A stretch of DNA of 64,000 nucleotides from Segetibacter koreensis DSM 18137. GTDB lineage: Bacteria; Bacteroidota; Bacteroidia; Chitinophagales; Chitinophagaceae. The position numbers and the translations under genes were made by a program. The number at the start of each line of letters is the position of its first letter. Position 1 is the first letter of the stretch. The notes beneath the pieces were generated by a model that did not search any database, had not been told where the DNA came from, and worked only from the letters and a program-made list of their open reading frames with translations. The stretch lies in NCBI RefSeq assembly GCF_000374045.1, contig NZ_KB893386.1:159928-223927 (forward strand), read 5' to 3'. This document shows, piece by piece, positions 8,469-17,711 of the stretch.

Positions 8469-9500
8469 TTATTGATATTGTATATAAATAGGTTTTGGGG
8501 TAAATTTCAATAGTTCTTGCGGTGTATATAGTTGATCAGCACCTGTTTTAGTATCGTTATGATAAAACAATTTAAACCCGGTAAACTGAACTGGTTCTTT
8601 ATAGATATAACGGAGATAGGTTGACCTTTTTAATATTTTATCGCCCCAACCATCCATATCCATCACTACCTGCACTTCTGGTAATTTTTTTATATTTTCA
8701 TACCCTCTGACCATTCCCTGGGTAAAGCGATGGACAATTAAAATTTTTGGTGGAAGGTTATTTTTCCTTACTATATCAGCCAGGTAATCAACAGCGTGAT
8801 TTATATCATCAGCGTTAAATGTTCCGATCTTAGTTCCTGGCACTTCCCCGTTCTTCAATGAAAATTCGGGGTCGATTCCAAGATTTACATTTGGCATCTG
8901 TAAATATTTTTCTAATTGTGGCACCTCTTCCTTTATAGTGCTATGTGCAACTTGTATGTCTACAAATACCAATGCATTTATTTCCTTTGCCCAATTTACT
9001 ATCGTATCTATTTGATTAAAAGGCATACGGTAGCGATATTTGCCATCTTTGCCACCACTTCCCTGTGCGGTAACGGCTATATAATGCAACGCCGGAATAA
9101 CGGGAAGTGAAGTATCAGCCGCCTGCCATTTGGCAACTTCTCCCTGTAGTTTTTTTAGCATTTCTTTTTTAGGTAACTCGCCCAAAATGCCCATTTTTTT
9201 CGAATAAAGATTGCCATAAAAAGCGACAATCCGGTTATAAGGCAAAATTGCGCCGGGCAACGGGTAAGGAGCTTTAACTGGCCATTTACCAGTAGTGTCA
9301 CTGTTGGCCAATGCATTGATAATTTTATCGTAAGCAGCCGTGTCAAGTACTTTTTTTACCGGTTCACTTTTTACGATAGCACTATCATTACTAATAAGCG
9401 CTTTTTTCTCTTCGCCTGAACGTGCCTGGATGCAGGAAGCAAATAGTGAAATTAAAAATGGAATTGTTGAAATAATTGAATAGCGGTGTTGTTTTTTCAT
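8469..9500 (-). CDS. Lipoprotein of unknown function, possible TIM-barrel fold
   Basis: 343 residues with a lipoprotein signal (hydrophobic helix, then LFASC, Cys23). The mature part shows repeated hydrophobic strand plus acidic or His motifs: VIPALHYIAVT, ALVFVDIQVAHSTIKEEV, VNLGIDPEFSL, KILIVHRFTQGMV and VQVVMDMDGWG. That spacing resembles the strands of a TIM barrel, with conserved acidic residues at strand ends as in glycoside hydrolases. I cannot place it in a named family. It is probably anchored in the outer membrane or periplasm. It is monocistronic, with its own terminator. Real gene: sure. Function: open. Confidence 0.7.
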   Translation of the reverse strand: MKKQHRYSIISTIPFLISLFASCIQARSGEEKKALISNDSAIVKSEPVKKVLDTAAYDKIINALANSDTTGKWPVKAPYPLPGAILPYNRIVAFYGNLYSKKMGILGELPKKEMLKKLQGEVAKWQAADTSLPVIPALHYIAVTAQGSGGKDGKYRYRMPFNQIDTIVNWAKEINALVFVDIQVAHSTIKEEVPQLEKYLQMPNVNLGIDPEFSLKNGEVPGTKIGTFNADDINHAVDYLADIVRKNNLPPKILIVHRFTQGMVRGYENIKKLPEVQVVMDMDGWGDKILKRSTYLRYIYKEPVQFTGFKLFYHNDTKTGADQLYTPQELLKFTPKPIYIQYQ

Positions 9501-9890
9501 AAGGCTTCAAATATATTCTAAAATATTTCTCCGGTTATTTTTGTTTATCAACGTTTTGATAAAGTTTTTCTTAAAATATCAATGCTCGGGCTAACTCTCC
9601 CATAGAGGGACAGGCCGGCAAAAAATCATCAGACTTTTGGTTAATATAGAAGTTCGGGCTAATATCAGAAATATTGAATGCTATTTTTAAAAACAGCTAT
9701 TGCCATCACAGGAGTTGGAGATTTTCTCTAATTCAGCAAGAACACAAATTCTATTCCGAAAAATATTATTTCTATAAAGAAAAATCAGAAAATAGATCGG
9801 GATTAAAAAAAACTTTAATTAGAGGTGCAAGCATTATATTTATTAATCCGTTTTATCTAACCCTGACGAAAACATAAAGAATCAACTACA
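9501..9890. other. Intergenic region between divergent genes, 390 bp
   Basis: Upstream of both the lipoprotein gene (minus) and the esterase/SMP-30 gene (plus), so it must hold both promoters. A 67-codon frame at 9674-9877 has poor protein-like composition and I do not treat it as a gene. No operator stands out. Confidence 0.45.
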
Positions 9891-11642
9891 ATGAAAAATG
9901 CGTTGCTGATAATTTTACTCCTTGCTAAAATTACAACCTTTGCACAAACATCCTCGGAAACCTATCCCGAAGACTCTGCGTCAGTGGAACATGCCGGTGT
10001 TCCAAAGGGTGAAGTGCTGCAGTTTACATTCTCCAATTCAAAAATTTTTCCGGGTACATCACGTGACTATTGGGTGTATATTCCTGCACAATACCGGCCC
10101 GAAAAACCTGCTTGTGTTTATATAAACCAGGATGGTGTGCAGTGGAAAGCTCCTGTAGTGTTTGATAATCTCATTTATAATAAAGAGATGCCGGTAACTA
10201 TCGGTGTCTTTATAAATCCCGGCATAGTAAAAGCTTTAGACTCTTCAACTGCACCGGATCGTTTTAACCGCAGTTTTGAATACGATGGATTGGGCGATTC
10301 TTACGCCCGTTTTGTGTTAGAGGAAATCTTACCAGAAGTCGAAAAACAAAAAGCAAGCGATGGCCGGGTAATAAAACTTTCTAAAAGTGGGAATGACAGG
10401 GCAATCGGTGGATCTAGCAGTGGAGCCGTTTGTGCCTTTACTGCAGCATGGGAACGGCCAACTGAGTTCTCAAGAGTTTTCAGTGCAATAGGAACGTATG
10501 TAGGACTACGTGGAGCAAATGATTACCCTACGCTTATTCGAAAATATGCACCAAAACCAGTAAGAGTATTTTTGCAGGATGGCAAAAATGATCTGAATAT
10601 TTATGGCGGAGATTGGTGGAAAGCGAATGAGACAATGGAGCGGGCTTTATCATTTTCAGGTTACGAGGTACAACATGTGTGGGGTGAAGGGCAACACAAC
10701 GGGAAGCACGGCACGGCAATTTTTCCTTCGGCCATGCGGTGGTTGTGGAAAGACTGGCCAAAACCTGTTAATGCGGGAAATTCTAAAAATCAATTTTTAA
10801 ACGACATTTTAATTCCTGGCAATGATTGGGAACTTGTAGGCCAGGGATATACTTTTACGGAAGGCACAGCAACAAATGCAGCAGGTGAAGTCTTTTACCA
10901 CGATATTCCCAATTCAAAAACTTACAAAATTGGTTTGAATGGAAAATTGACTGCATTACCTCTTAATGCTAAAAAAGCAAGTGGAACAGCATTCGGCGGG
11001 GATGGAAGGCGGTATGTTGTCGCAGGTGAAACGAAACAAATCCTTAGCTACGATGCAGCGGGAAAGGAACACGTGGTGACAGACGACATAAGCGGGAATG
11101 ATCTTGTTGTTGCCAATAATGGAAACATTTATGTTACAGCACCTGATGGATCTGAAAAGCCATCTAAGCTATACTTAATAAAGCCAAATGAACCCAAAAA
11201 AGAAGTGGATGCAGGATTAAAATTTGCTAATGGCATTGCCCTTTCACCTGATCAAACACAATTATATGTTACAGAGTCTGCAACTCACTGGGTGTGGGTT
11301 TACCAGGTACAGCCTGATGGCATGCTGGTAAATAAGCAACGGTACGGCTGGCTTCACCCTTCAGATATTGAAGTAAACGCCTGGGGTGATGGTGTTAAGT
11401 GTGACAGGGAAGGACGAGTATATGTTGCCTCGCGGTTAGGCATACAAGTACTTGATCAGATGGGAAGGGTGAACGCTATTTTACCTGTGCCTTCAGGTCA
11501 AGCTTCTAATCTTTGCTTTGGCGGAACTGATTTTGATACGATGTATGTATCATGTGGCCAAAAGGTTTACCGCAGAAAACTAAAAGTGCATGGAGCAAAT
11601 GCCTTTGATAAACCGTTTAAACCGGCACCTCCAAAACTCTAA
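9891..11642 (+). CDS. Secreted esterase (enterochelin-esterase-like) fused to SMP-30/gluconolactonase domain
   Basis: 583 residues with signal peptide (cleavage after about residue 19, TTFAQ). Residues about 40-290 form an esterase-D-like alpha/beta hydrolase: DYWVYIPAQY, the nucleophile elbow GGSSSG with Ser176, and a His-bearing segment GEGQHNGKHG near 266-274. Residues about 300-575 form a six-bladed SMP-30/gluconolactonase-like propeller (GNDLVVANNGNIYVTAPDG, FANGIALSPDQTQLYVTES, DGVKCDREGRVYVASRLGIQVLD). Both parts could cleave esters or lactones of sugars or siderophores in the periplasm or outside. Such two-domain proteins are found in Bacteroidota carbohydrate loci, but no such locus is adjacent. 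Family calls are good; the substrate is unknown. Confidence 0.82.
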   Translation: MKNALLIILLLAKITTFAQTSSETYPEDSASVEHAGVPKGEVLQFTFSNSKIFPGTSRDYWVYIPAQYRPEKPACVYINQDGVQWKAPVVFDNLIYNKEMPVTIGVFINPGIVKALDSSTAPDRFNRSFEYDGLGDSYARFVLEEILPEVEKQKASDGRVIKLSKSGNDRAIGGSSSGAVCAFTAAWERPTEFSRVFSAIGTYVGLRGANDYPTLIRKYAPKPVRVFLQDGKNDLNIYGGDWWKANETMERALSFSGYEVQHVWGEGQHNGKHGTAIFPSAMRWLWKDWPKPVNAGNSKNQFLNDILIPGNDWELVGQGYTFTEGTATNAAGEVFYHDIPNSKTYKIGLNGKLTALPLNAKKASGTAFGGDGRRYVVAGETKQILSYDAAGKEHVVTDDISGNDLVVANNGNIYVTAPDGSEKPSKLYLIKPNEPKKEVDAGLKFANGIALSPDQTQLYVTESATHWVWVYQVQPDGMLVNKQRYGWLHPSDIEVNAWGDGVKCDREGRVYVASRLGIQVLDQMGRVNAILPVPSGQASNLCFGGTDFDTMYVSCGQKVYRRKLKVHGANAFDKPFKPAPPKL

Positions 11643-11783
11643 ACTGGCAAAGCACTGCCTTTCCAAAAAGAAAAAAAGTATTTTTATAATAAAATGAATG
11701 TAAAACAATAAAGCTTGTTGAAAGAACCTTTTTTAGGTATTTATCAAAAGCATAATCTCCTGAAAGAATTTCTTCGTCAATTA

Positions 11784-12263
11784 TTAAAAAGGATAATTAG
11801 AAGTAAGTGCAACAAATAGTTCCGATCTTGTTTTCCAGACACCGTTCCGCTTACACCACATGGCGGCATAATTTCCACCGGAAGAACTGCGTATTTTACG
11901 ATCAGTTCTGAAACCCTTCCAGGTTCCTTTTTCCCAGGCAAGCGTATCATTATTGCTTATTCGTATAACAAAAGGATTGCGTACAAAAACAAGATCCGGC
12001 ATAGTGTCAAAACGTTGTTTCAAAATAGAAATAGTACTGTCTTTTCCAATATACGTATGACCATTTCCGAAAATGCATACCATGTCTTCAATCATCGGAT
12101 GGGCAATCCCGGCCAGGTCATGCTTTTGAATTGCCTCATTAGATGCTTTTCTGGCTGCTTTTATCTGTTCTATATCTTTATCTTTATTGGTTTGTGCTAA
12201 CAGATTTTGTAAGACAAATACAAGAAGCAGAAAGGAAATAAGTTTGTACATCACGGGGTTCAA
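11784..12263 (-). CDS. Exported NTF2-like (SnoaL/DUF4440-type) protein
   Basis: 159 residues; ATG codons at 12263 and 12251 are both possible, the second giving a more standard signal peptide (MYKLISFLLLVFVLQNLLAQ). The mature part starts with a helix (IEQIKAARKASNEAIQKHDLAGIA) followed by strands IEDMVCIFGNGHTYIGKD, TLAWEKGTWKGF and GNYAAMWCKRNGVWKTRSELFVAL. This is the alpha+beta cone fold of NTF2-like proteins, which often bind small molecules or act as isomerases. No catalytic residue can be named. It is convergent with the esterase/SMP-30 gene. Confidence 0.7.
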   Translation of the reverse strand: MNPVMYKLISFLLLVFVLQNLLAQTNKDKDIEQIKAARKASNEAIQKHDLAGIAHPMIEDMVCIFGNGHTYIGKDSTISILKQRFDTMPDLVFVRNPFVIRISNNDTLAWEKGTWKGFRTDRKIRSSSGGNYAAMWCKRNGVWKTRSELFVALTSNYPF

Positions 12264-12470
12264 AATTTTGAGTGCAAAATCGGCTTTAATTTACAATGTT
12301 TTATATTCAAATTGTTATAATAGTCCCTCTTTTAGGTTTTTGTTATATTAAAACTGTTAAAATAATGCATACATCATACCTTACCACTTTAAACTGTTCA
12401 TCATTTTTTTATAAACTAAACGCAATAAAACAATTAAAATTATCTATTACTCAATAACTTTTTATTTCAC

Positions 12471-13130
12471 ATGAAAGTACATATGACAACAAAAGAAACA
12501 CTTGCTTTAGCCAAAAAATTATGGAATTATCATCACGTAAATAATACAATAGAAAAAGCAGATTGCATACTTGTACTAGGCAGCCATGATACGAGAGTGG
12601 CAGAACGGGCAGCAGAATTATATCTTGAAGGGTGGGCTCCCAGGATAATTTTTTCAGGAGGCCTGGGTCGGTTAACAGAAGGGCTGTGGAGCGAAACTGA
12701 GGCAGACTTGTTTGCCGGAATTGCTATAAAAAAAGGTGTTCCGAAAAAAGATATCCTGATCGAAAATAAATCAACCAATACAGGAGAAAATATTTTATTT
12801 ACCCAACAACTTCTTCAAAAGAATAATCTTCATCCTGATTCTTTTATTGTTGTACAGAAGCCTTATATGGAACGACGAAGTTTTGCAACTTTTAAAAAGC
12901 ACTGGCCTGATAAAAAGCTGATCGTCACTTCTCCGCAAATATCTTTTGAAGATTATGCAACCAATGAAATACCACAAGAACAGGTTATTAATATAATGGT
13001 AGGAGACCTGCAGAGAATTAAGTTGTATGCGGATAAGGGCTTCCAGGTTTACCAAGAAATTCCTTCAGACGTATGGGAAGCGTACAAGCAACTTGTTGAA
13101 GCAGGATTTGATGAACATTTGATCACATAA
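12471..13130 (+). CDS. YdcF family protein (DUF218)
   Basis: 219 residues, with a second possible start four codons in (12483). The DUF218 signature is clear: ADCILVLGSHDTRVAERAAELY, PRIIFSGGLGRLTEGLWSETEADLF, and NKSTNTGENILFTQQLL. This Rossmann-like family includes YdcF, SanA and ElyC of E. coli. Some members affect envelope integrity; YdcF binds S-adenosylmethionine, but no general reaction is agreed. There is no signal peptide or transmembrane helix, so this is a cytoplasmic YdcF-type member. It is monocistronic. Confidence 0.85.
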   Translation: MKVHMTTKETLALAKKLWNYHHVNNTIEKADCILVLGSHDTRVAERAAELYLEGWAPRIIFSGGLGRLTEGLWSETEADLFAGIAIKKGVPKKDILIENKSTNTGENILFTQQLLQKNNLHPDSFIVVQKPYMERRSFATFKKHWPDKKLIVTSPQISFEDYATNEIPQEQVINIMVGDLQRIKLYADKGFQVYQEIPSDVWEAYKQLVEAGFDEHLIT

Positions 13131-13290
13131 TTTTCTTACCACTTAAAAGGTTTATGCAATAAAAACAATTTTGTTAAAACTAATTATTTTTACCGTTTTC
13201 GCTTTTTCACTCACTGTTATTCTTAACTTTCAAATTTCTAACGAAAAAAATTAATAATAATAATCAACATCACTTGTCAAACGAACATGC

Positions 13291-14703
13291 ATGGCTAACA
13301 AAAGTTTATCCTCGAGAAGAAAATTTTTACAACAAATCGGAAGTACAGGTTTATTATTTACAGCAGGACCGCTGGCAGCCCTTGCCTCAGCAGAAAAGGC
13401 AGAAGAAAGAATTCTTTTATATGATAAAACAATATCGCCTAATGACAAGATAAGGGTCGGTGTTATTGGCTTTGGCATCCAGGGACATGCAGATGTAAAC
13501 TCTGCTTTGCAGGTTCCGGGAGTTGAATTGGCGGGAGTTTGTGACCTTTACAGTGGCAGGCTGGAAAATGCAAAAGAATTGTATGGAAAAGACATTTATA
13601 CCACCAAAGAATACCGCGATCTTCTCGGCAGAAAAGATATAGATGCAGTCATTATTGCCACATCAGATAACTGGCACGCACGCATAACAAAGGATGCGCT
13701 GCAAAAAGGTAAGGCAGTATATTGTGAAAAGCCGATGGTGCACAAGATTAGCGAAGGTTTAGAGGTCGTGGAAGCACAACGTGCAAGCAAAAAAACAATG
13801 CAGGTTGGCAGCCAGAGGGTAAGCAGCATTGTATATGCAAAAGCGCATGAATTATATAAAGCAGGTGAAATAGGAAAGCTGAATATGGTGAATGCAGTGT
13901 ATGACCGGCAGAGCGCACTCGGTGCGTGGGAGTACACAATGCCATTGGATGAATCTCCTGAAACTGTAGACTGGGATCGATATATAGCAGGTATGCATAA
14001 AATTCCGTACGATCCTAAAAAGTTCTTCTGGTGGCGCAACTATCGCGATTTTGGAACCGGTGTTGCAGGTGATCTTTTTGTACACCTGCTCTCAGGCACT
14101 CATGTTATTACAGATTCTCTGGGACCAACAAAAATCTTTTCATCGGGCCAGCTCTCTTACTGGAAAGACGGACGCGATGTGCCTGATGTTATGACTGGCA
14201 TACTCCAATATCCTGAAACAACAACTCATCCAGCCTTTCAGCTAACCTTGCAGGTAAATTTTGTAAGCGGAACAGGCGGACAGGAAATGATTAAACTGGT
14301 CGGTGAAGAAGGAACAATGGAATTGACAAATGATGGACTAAAGGTTCATCACAGTATTATGTCAAAGGCACCTGGCATTGGCGGATGGGACGCGCTAGGC
14401 ACTTATCCGAAAGCAATGCAGGATGCACTCGAGGCTCGCTATAAACAGAAATGGTCTGCAGAAGATATGAAAAGACCCACCAAACCCGATATTGATTACA
14501 AACAACCTCAAGGTTACAACGAGCATTTGGCACACGTTACCAACTTTTTCGACTCTATGAGAACGGGTAAACCTGTTGTTGAAGACGCTGTTTTTGGCTT
14601 CCGGGCTGCGGCTCCCGCCCTGGCTTGTAATGATAGCTATTTCCAAAAGAAAATTATTTCATGGGATCCTGAAAATATGAAAGTGGTTAAGGAAAATGTG
14701 TGA
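13291..14703 (+). CDS. Tat-exported Gfo/Idh/MocA family oxidoreductase
   Basis: 470 residues. The N-terminus has a twin-arginine motif (SRRKFLQ, Arg9-Arg10) and a hydrophobic stretch to about residue 33, so it is exported folded with its NAD(P) cofactor. The Rossmann motif VGVIGFGIQGHA lies at about 56-67 and the family motif CEKPM at 145-149. The C-terminal half carries the usual Gfo/Idh/MocA sheet (FGTGVAGDLFVHLLSGTHVIT). Members oxidise or reduce sugars, inositols or their derivatives, and exported ones are common in Bacteroidota glycan degradation. No sugar-utilisation neighbours are present, so the substrate is unknown. A strong terminator follows. Confidence 0.88.
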   Translation: MANKSLSSRRKFLQQIGSTGLLFTAGPLAALASAEKAEERILLYDKTISPNDKIRVGVIGFGIQGHADVNSALQVPGVELAGVCDLYSGRLENAKELYGKDIYTTKEYRDLLGRKDIDAVIIATSDNWHARITKDALQKGKAVYCEKPMVHKISEGLEVVEAQRASKKTMQVGSQRVSSIVYAKAHELYKAGEIGKLNMVNAVYDRQSALGAWEYTMPLDESPETVDWDRYIAGMHKIPYDPKKFFWWRNYRDFGTGVAGDLFVHLLSGTHVITDSLGPTKIFSSGQLSYWKDGRDVPDVMTGILQYPETTTHPAFQLTLQVNFVSGTGGQEMIKLVGEEGTMELTNDGLKVHHSIMSKAPGIGGWDALGTYPKAMQDALEARYKQKWSAEDMKRPTKPDIDYKQPQGYNEHLAHVTNFFDSMRTGKPVVEDAVFGFRAAAPALACNDSYFQKKIISWDPENMKVVKENV

Positions 14704-14757
14704 TCTGCACCTAAGCTTCCTTCAATTAAAAAGCAGGAGAATTTTAAAAATGATGTT

Positions 14758-14789
14758 AAGCTATAAGTTTTGAACTTATAGCTTTTTTT
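14758..14789 (+). terminator. Rho-independent terminator after the Gfo/Idh/MocA gene
   Basis: A perfect 12-bp stem (14758-14769 with 14773-14784) with a 3-nt loop runs into a T tract. Confidence 0.8.
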
Positions 14790-14880
14790 GTATTTATCAA
14801 CCCATCAATTATTGCCAAGCCAAACCAGAACTTTATGATAACGGGCATAATTTTTTCCATAATTTGTAGTAAAAGAGGTT

Positions 14881-15561
14881 ATGATTCAAAATCTTAAAGA
14901 TCTGTTCATCTATCAGCTGCAAAATTTATATGCATCTGAAAATTACATGTTGACAGAATTGCCGGTTATGATAGAAAAAGCTCAACATGGTTCATTGAAA
15001 AATGCACTTGATCATCATTTAAGGGTCACAAAAGAGCAAAAAGAGCGACTTGAAAAAGTGGTCTCACTCATTAACAAAAATGATAGTGAACAACAAGTAC
15101 AATTAAACAAGGAACATGTTTGTAAAGGAATGAATGGCCTTATTGAGGAAGCTAATAATACTTTTGAGGCAGGAGTTGAAAAAGATGTAACAGACCGGGC
15201 TATAATAGCTTTCATACAAAAAATGGAGCACTATGAAATAAGTAGTTATGGTACAGCCATAGCCTACGCCCATCAGTTACATATGCCAAAGGCCGCAGAA
15301 CTGCTGCGTGAGACGCTTAACGAAGAATATGAAGCAGACGATTTGCTTACAGCCCTAGCTACTGCAGGCTTCAATAAAGAAGCAATACCTGAAGACGCAA
15401 AACTGATTGATGAAACAAGCAGCGGTCCTGGCACAGATAATAACGAACCAACAGAAAGTTCATCGCAAATTCATATAACCGAACGAACTATAAATTCCCC
15501 TGGCGGAAGAGCAGGAACATCACACAGAAGTTATGGAAGCGGAGAGTCACGAGGACATTGA
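14881..15561 (+). CDS. Ferritin-like YciE/YciF family protein (DUF892)
   Basis: 226 residues. Residues 1 to about 165 match the DUF892 four-helix bundle: KDLFIYQLQNLYASENYMLTELP, then an Ala-rich His/Glu helix (IAFIQKMEHYEISSYGTAIAYA) and ETLNEEYEADDLLTALA. The regularly placed Glu and His residues could bind a di-iron centre as in other ferritin-like proteins. The last 60 residues are polar and low-complexity (Ser, Gly, Thr, Arg), probably disordered. E. coli YciF and relatives are stress-induced, and a role in oxidative or osmotic stress is plausible here. No partner gene is adjacent. Confidence 0.85.
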   Translation: MIQNLKDLFIYQLQNLYASENYMLTELPVMIEKAQHGSLKNALDHHLRVTKEQKERLEKVVSLINKNDSEQQVQLNKEHVCKGMNGLIEEANNTFEAGVEKDVTDRAIIAFIQKMEHYEISSYGTAIAYAHQLHMPKAAELLRETLNEEYEADDLLTALATAGFNKEAIPEDAKLIDETSSGPGTDNNEPTESSSQIHITERTINSPGGRAGTSHRSYGSGESRGH

Positions 15562-15863
15562 TAAGATTGATTTTACGTCTTAACCTTTGGACAAACATAA
15601 GAAGTCGTAGTAACGCGTTAACTTTTATATAGTCACACCTTTGCCCTGTTTTACAATAATTTCATAACAAGAAAAGGACTATGAGGGATAGTAGCAATGT
15701 TGTACTTTTTAATTTCTTATAAACGATAGAACTTTCTTTTTCAATATACCAACAATCATAATCCGCCGGCCGCTACTTATTTAGGCAATGTCGAAATAAA
15801 TTTCCTATTTTTTTGTATTTTTATACGTTAGTTCTTTTATACTTTTCTCAACCAAAACAAATT
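15562..15863. other. Intergenic region, 302 bp
   Basis: AT-rich spacer between two plus-strand genes. No terminator, small gene or operator seen. Confidence 0.4.
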
Positions 15864-16583
15864 ATGATGAAAAAACAATTTGTTAAGCGAGACGCAGTTA
15901 TGCGGGAAACATCGCGACGTCATTTTTTTGGTACTCTCGCAACCGGCGCTGCTGCCATCAGTGCGGCTTCTCTCACTTCACTCAACGCCGGGGCAGAAAC
16001 TTTTTCTAATGAATTTTATGATGCAGAAGATCCTGATCAGTGGTTTAAACAAATAAAAGGAAAACACAGGATCGTATTTGATGCAACAAGACCAAATGAA
16101 ATGTTGCCATTTGCGTGGCCGAAAGTTTTTTTACTTACCAACGAGAAGACAGGCACTCCTGAAAAGGAAAATAGTGTGGTAGTGGTTTTGCGCCATGATG
16201 CTATTCCTTTTGCGATGGAAGATAATCTGTGGGCAAAATATAAATTTGGCGATGCTTTTAAAGTAACTGATCCTGTTTCTCAGGCATCTTCTGTTCGCAA
16301 TCCATTCTGGAAACCGAAACCCGGTGATTTTAAAGTGCCTGGTATTGGCAATGTTGCTATAGGTATTAATGAATTACAGGCTAGCGGTGTTCTTTTTTGC
16401 GTTTGCGATATGGCGATAACAGTACATAGCGCAGTGTTTGCTGAAAAAATGAATCAAAATGCTGCGGAAATTAAAAAAGAATGGACCGCTGGTATATTGC
16501 CGGGGATACAAATAGTTCCATCTGGTGTGTGGGCTGTAGGCCGGGCACAAGAACAAGGCTGTGCTTATTGCTTTGCCGGATAA
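15864..16583 (+). CDS. Tat-exported DsrE-like protein
   Basis: The ATG pair at 15864/15867 is chosen over an upstream TTG because it directly precedes a Tat signal (SRRHFFG, then Ala/Ser-rich helix), giving about 239 residues. The mature part has a DsrE/DsrF-like pattern: a strand with conserved polar end (SVVVVLRHDAIPFAM), a late ELQASGVLFCVCDMAI segment with Cys at the usual site, and the closing ILPGIQIVPSGVWAVGRAQEQGCAYC. DsrE-like proteins handle sulfur or persulfide chemistry, but many exported members have no known function. Three Cys are present near the C-terminus and could bind a metal or sulfur. Family call is moderate. Confidence 0.65.
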   Translation: MMKKQFVKRDAVMRETSRRHFFGTLATGAAAISAASLTSLNAGAETFSNEFYDAEDPDQWFKQIKGKHRIVFDATRPNEMLPFAWPKVFLLTNEKTGTPEKENSVVVVLRHDAIPFAMEDNLWAKYKFGDAFKVTDPVSQASSVRNPFWKPKPGDFKVPGIGNVAIGINELQASGVLFCVCDMAITVHSAVFAEKMNQNAAEIKKEWTAGILPGIQIVPSGVWAVGRAQEQGCAYCFAG

Positions 16584-16940
16584 CTCTAACTACAATTAAT
16601 ACTTTGGATGGATTTTACAGATAAAGGAAAATAAAACATTTTTACCATTTTGCCACTTCACGTCCTTCTTCTTTTTAATCAGTCCAACTAACCCAATATT
16701 AACTTGTTGTTTCATGCCTCGTGCAAGTAAGACAATCAACAGGATTGATGGATGTCTTTGACCCGCAATAAGTCCAAAAATTTTTCACTAAACTAAAAAG
16801 TCAGTCTGTTTAAAAAATATAACTCTTCAGTTTCTTGTAAGCTTCATCTTTTTTTGACACATTTTGCCTACATATTTAATATTGGCTGCCTTTGCTTATA
16901 AAATACTAAAAACTCTTTCTGTTAAATGTTAACTTCAAGA
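16584..16940. other. Intergenic region, about 350 bp, with possible promoter
   Basis: AT-rich. Near 16850-16890 a TTTG is followed 20 nt later by TAATATTG, one mismatch from the Bacteroidota promoter pair (TTTG, N19-21, TAnnTTTG). It would drive the cupin gene. Nothing else seen. Confidence 0.35.
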
Positions 16941-17609
16941 ATGAAAAAATGCATTCTGTTCTTTTATTTGCCGTTGCTAACTTTTTATGTAAAGGCGCAA
17001 GTGCCGGTAAGCAAAGAGCCGCGCCACCATGTCGTGTTTGAAAACGATAAGGTTAGACTGTTGAACGTGCTGTTGCCGCCCGGGGACACCACGCAATATC
17101 ATTTACATTCAACACCGTCTGTTTTTATCTGTTTTACAAAAACCAATACAACATCACAACTCATTCATCGAGAGCCGGTGGAAGGTGCGTCAAGTGCAGG
17201 TAGTATATGGTTTGAAAATCTGAAGGAACCGCATACTAAAATTCACCGGGTTTGGAATAATGATAGTACAACCTTTCACGTTATGGATGTTGAGCTCCTA
17301 TCTGAAGATTCGGGATTTGGGCGAAAACCTTTAGTACTACCCTACGCTAAGTTAGTAGTAGATGAACCATGGGCAAGAACGTATAAAATAGAACTACAAA
17401 AGTCTGGGAAGGTCGCCATCAAAGAACATCCGTCTGCTTTTGTATTGACTGCAATTAATAAAGGAATGATATCGATGACAAAGAAAGGTGCAGAACAAAG
17501 TTTTTCATTAGACCCAGGTTCATTTTTTTGGATAGAACCAGATGAACCATTTACACTTTCAAACAAATCTGGTACTGTTATGCAATTTGCTCTTATTGAG
17601 GTGAGATAA
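16941..17609 (+). CDS. Exported cupin-like protein
   Basis: About 222 residues from the ATG at 16941; an in-frame ATG at 16926 would add five residues before the signal peptide (MKKCILFFYLPLLTFYVKAQ). The mature part has two cupin-like halves. The first has PPGDTTQYHLHSTPSVFICF (a G-x5-HxH-like motif). The second ends in SFSLDPGSFFWIEPDEPFTLSN, which lacks the His pattern. One metal-binding cupin barrel plus one degenerate barrel would fit. Substrate unknown. The gene is convergent with the L,D-transpeptidase gene. Confidence 0.65.
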   Translation: MKKCILFFYLPLLTFYVKAQVPVSKEPRHHVVFENDKVRLLNVLLPPGDTTQYHLHSTPSVFICFTKTNTTSQLIHREPVEGASSAGSIWFENLKEPHTKIHRVWNNDSTTFHVMDVELLSEDSGFGRKPLVLPYAKLVVDEPWARTYKIELQKSGKVAIKEHPSAFVLTAINKGMISMTKKGAEQSFSLDPGSFFWIEPDEPFTLSNKSGTVMQFALIEVR

Positions 17610-17711
17610 GTTTTTTTTAAAACTATTATTTTCCTACTAGCAATTTTAATTGTCAATCAATTCAAAAATGGGTGCCGTGTTGTCAGGAGCAGTAACACAC
17701 CGCAAGTACTC

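Noticed and set aside
8316..8482. Open frame reading EELYKAIELGKKIIIEAST on the plus strand
   Set aside because: No start codon before the middle, it overlaps the minus-strand terminator and the end of the lipoprotein gene, and it matches nothing known to me.
9674..9877. 67-codon frame between divergent genes
   Set aside because: Composition is not protein-like, and it ends where the promoter of the esterase gene must lie.
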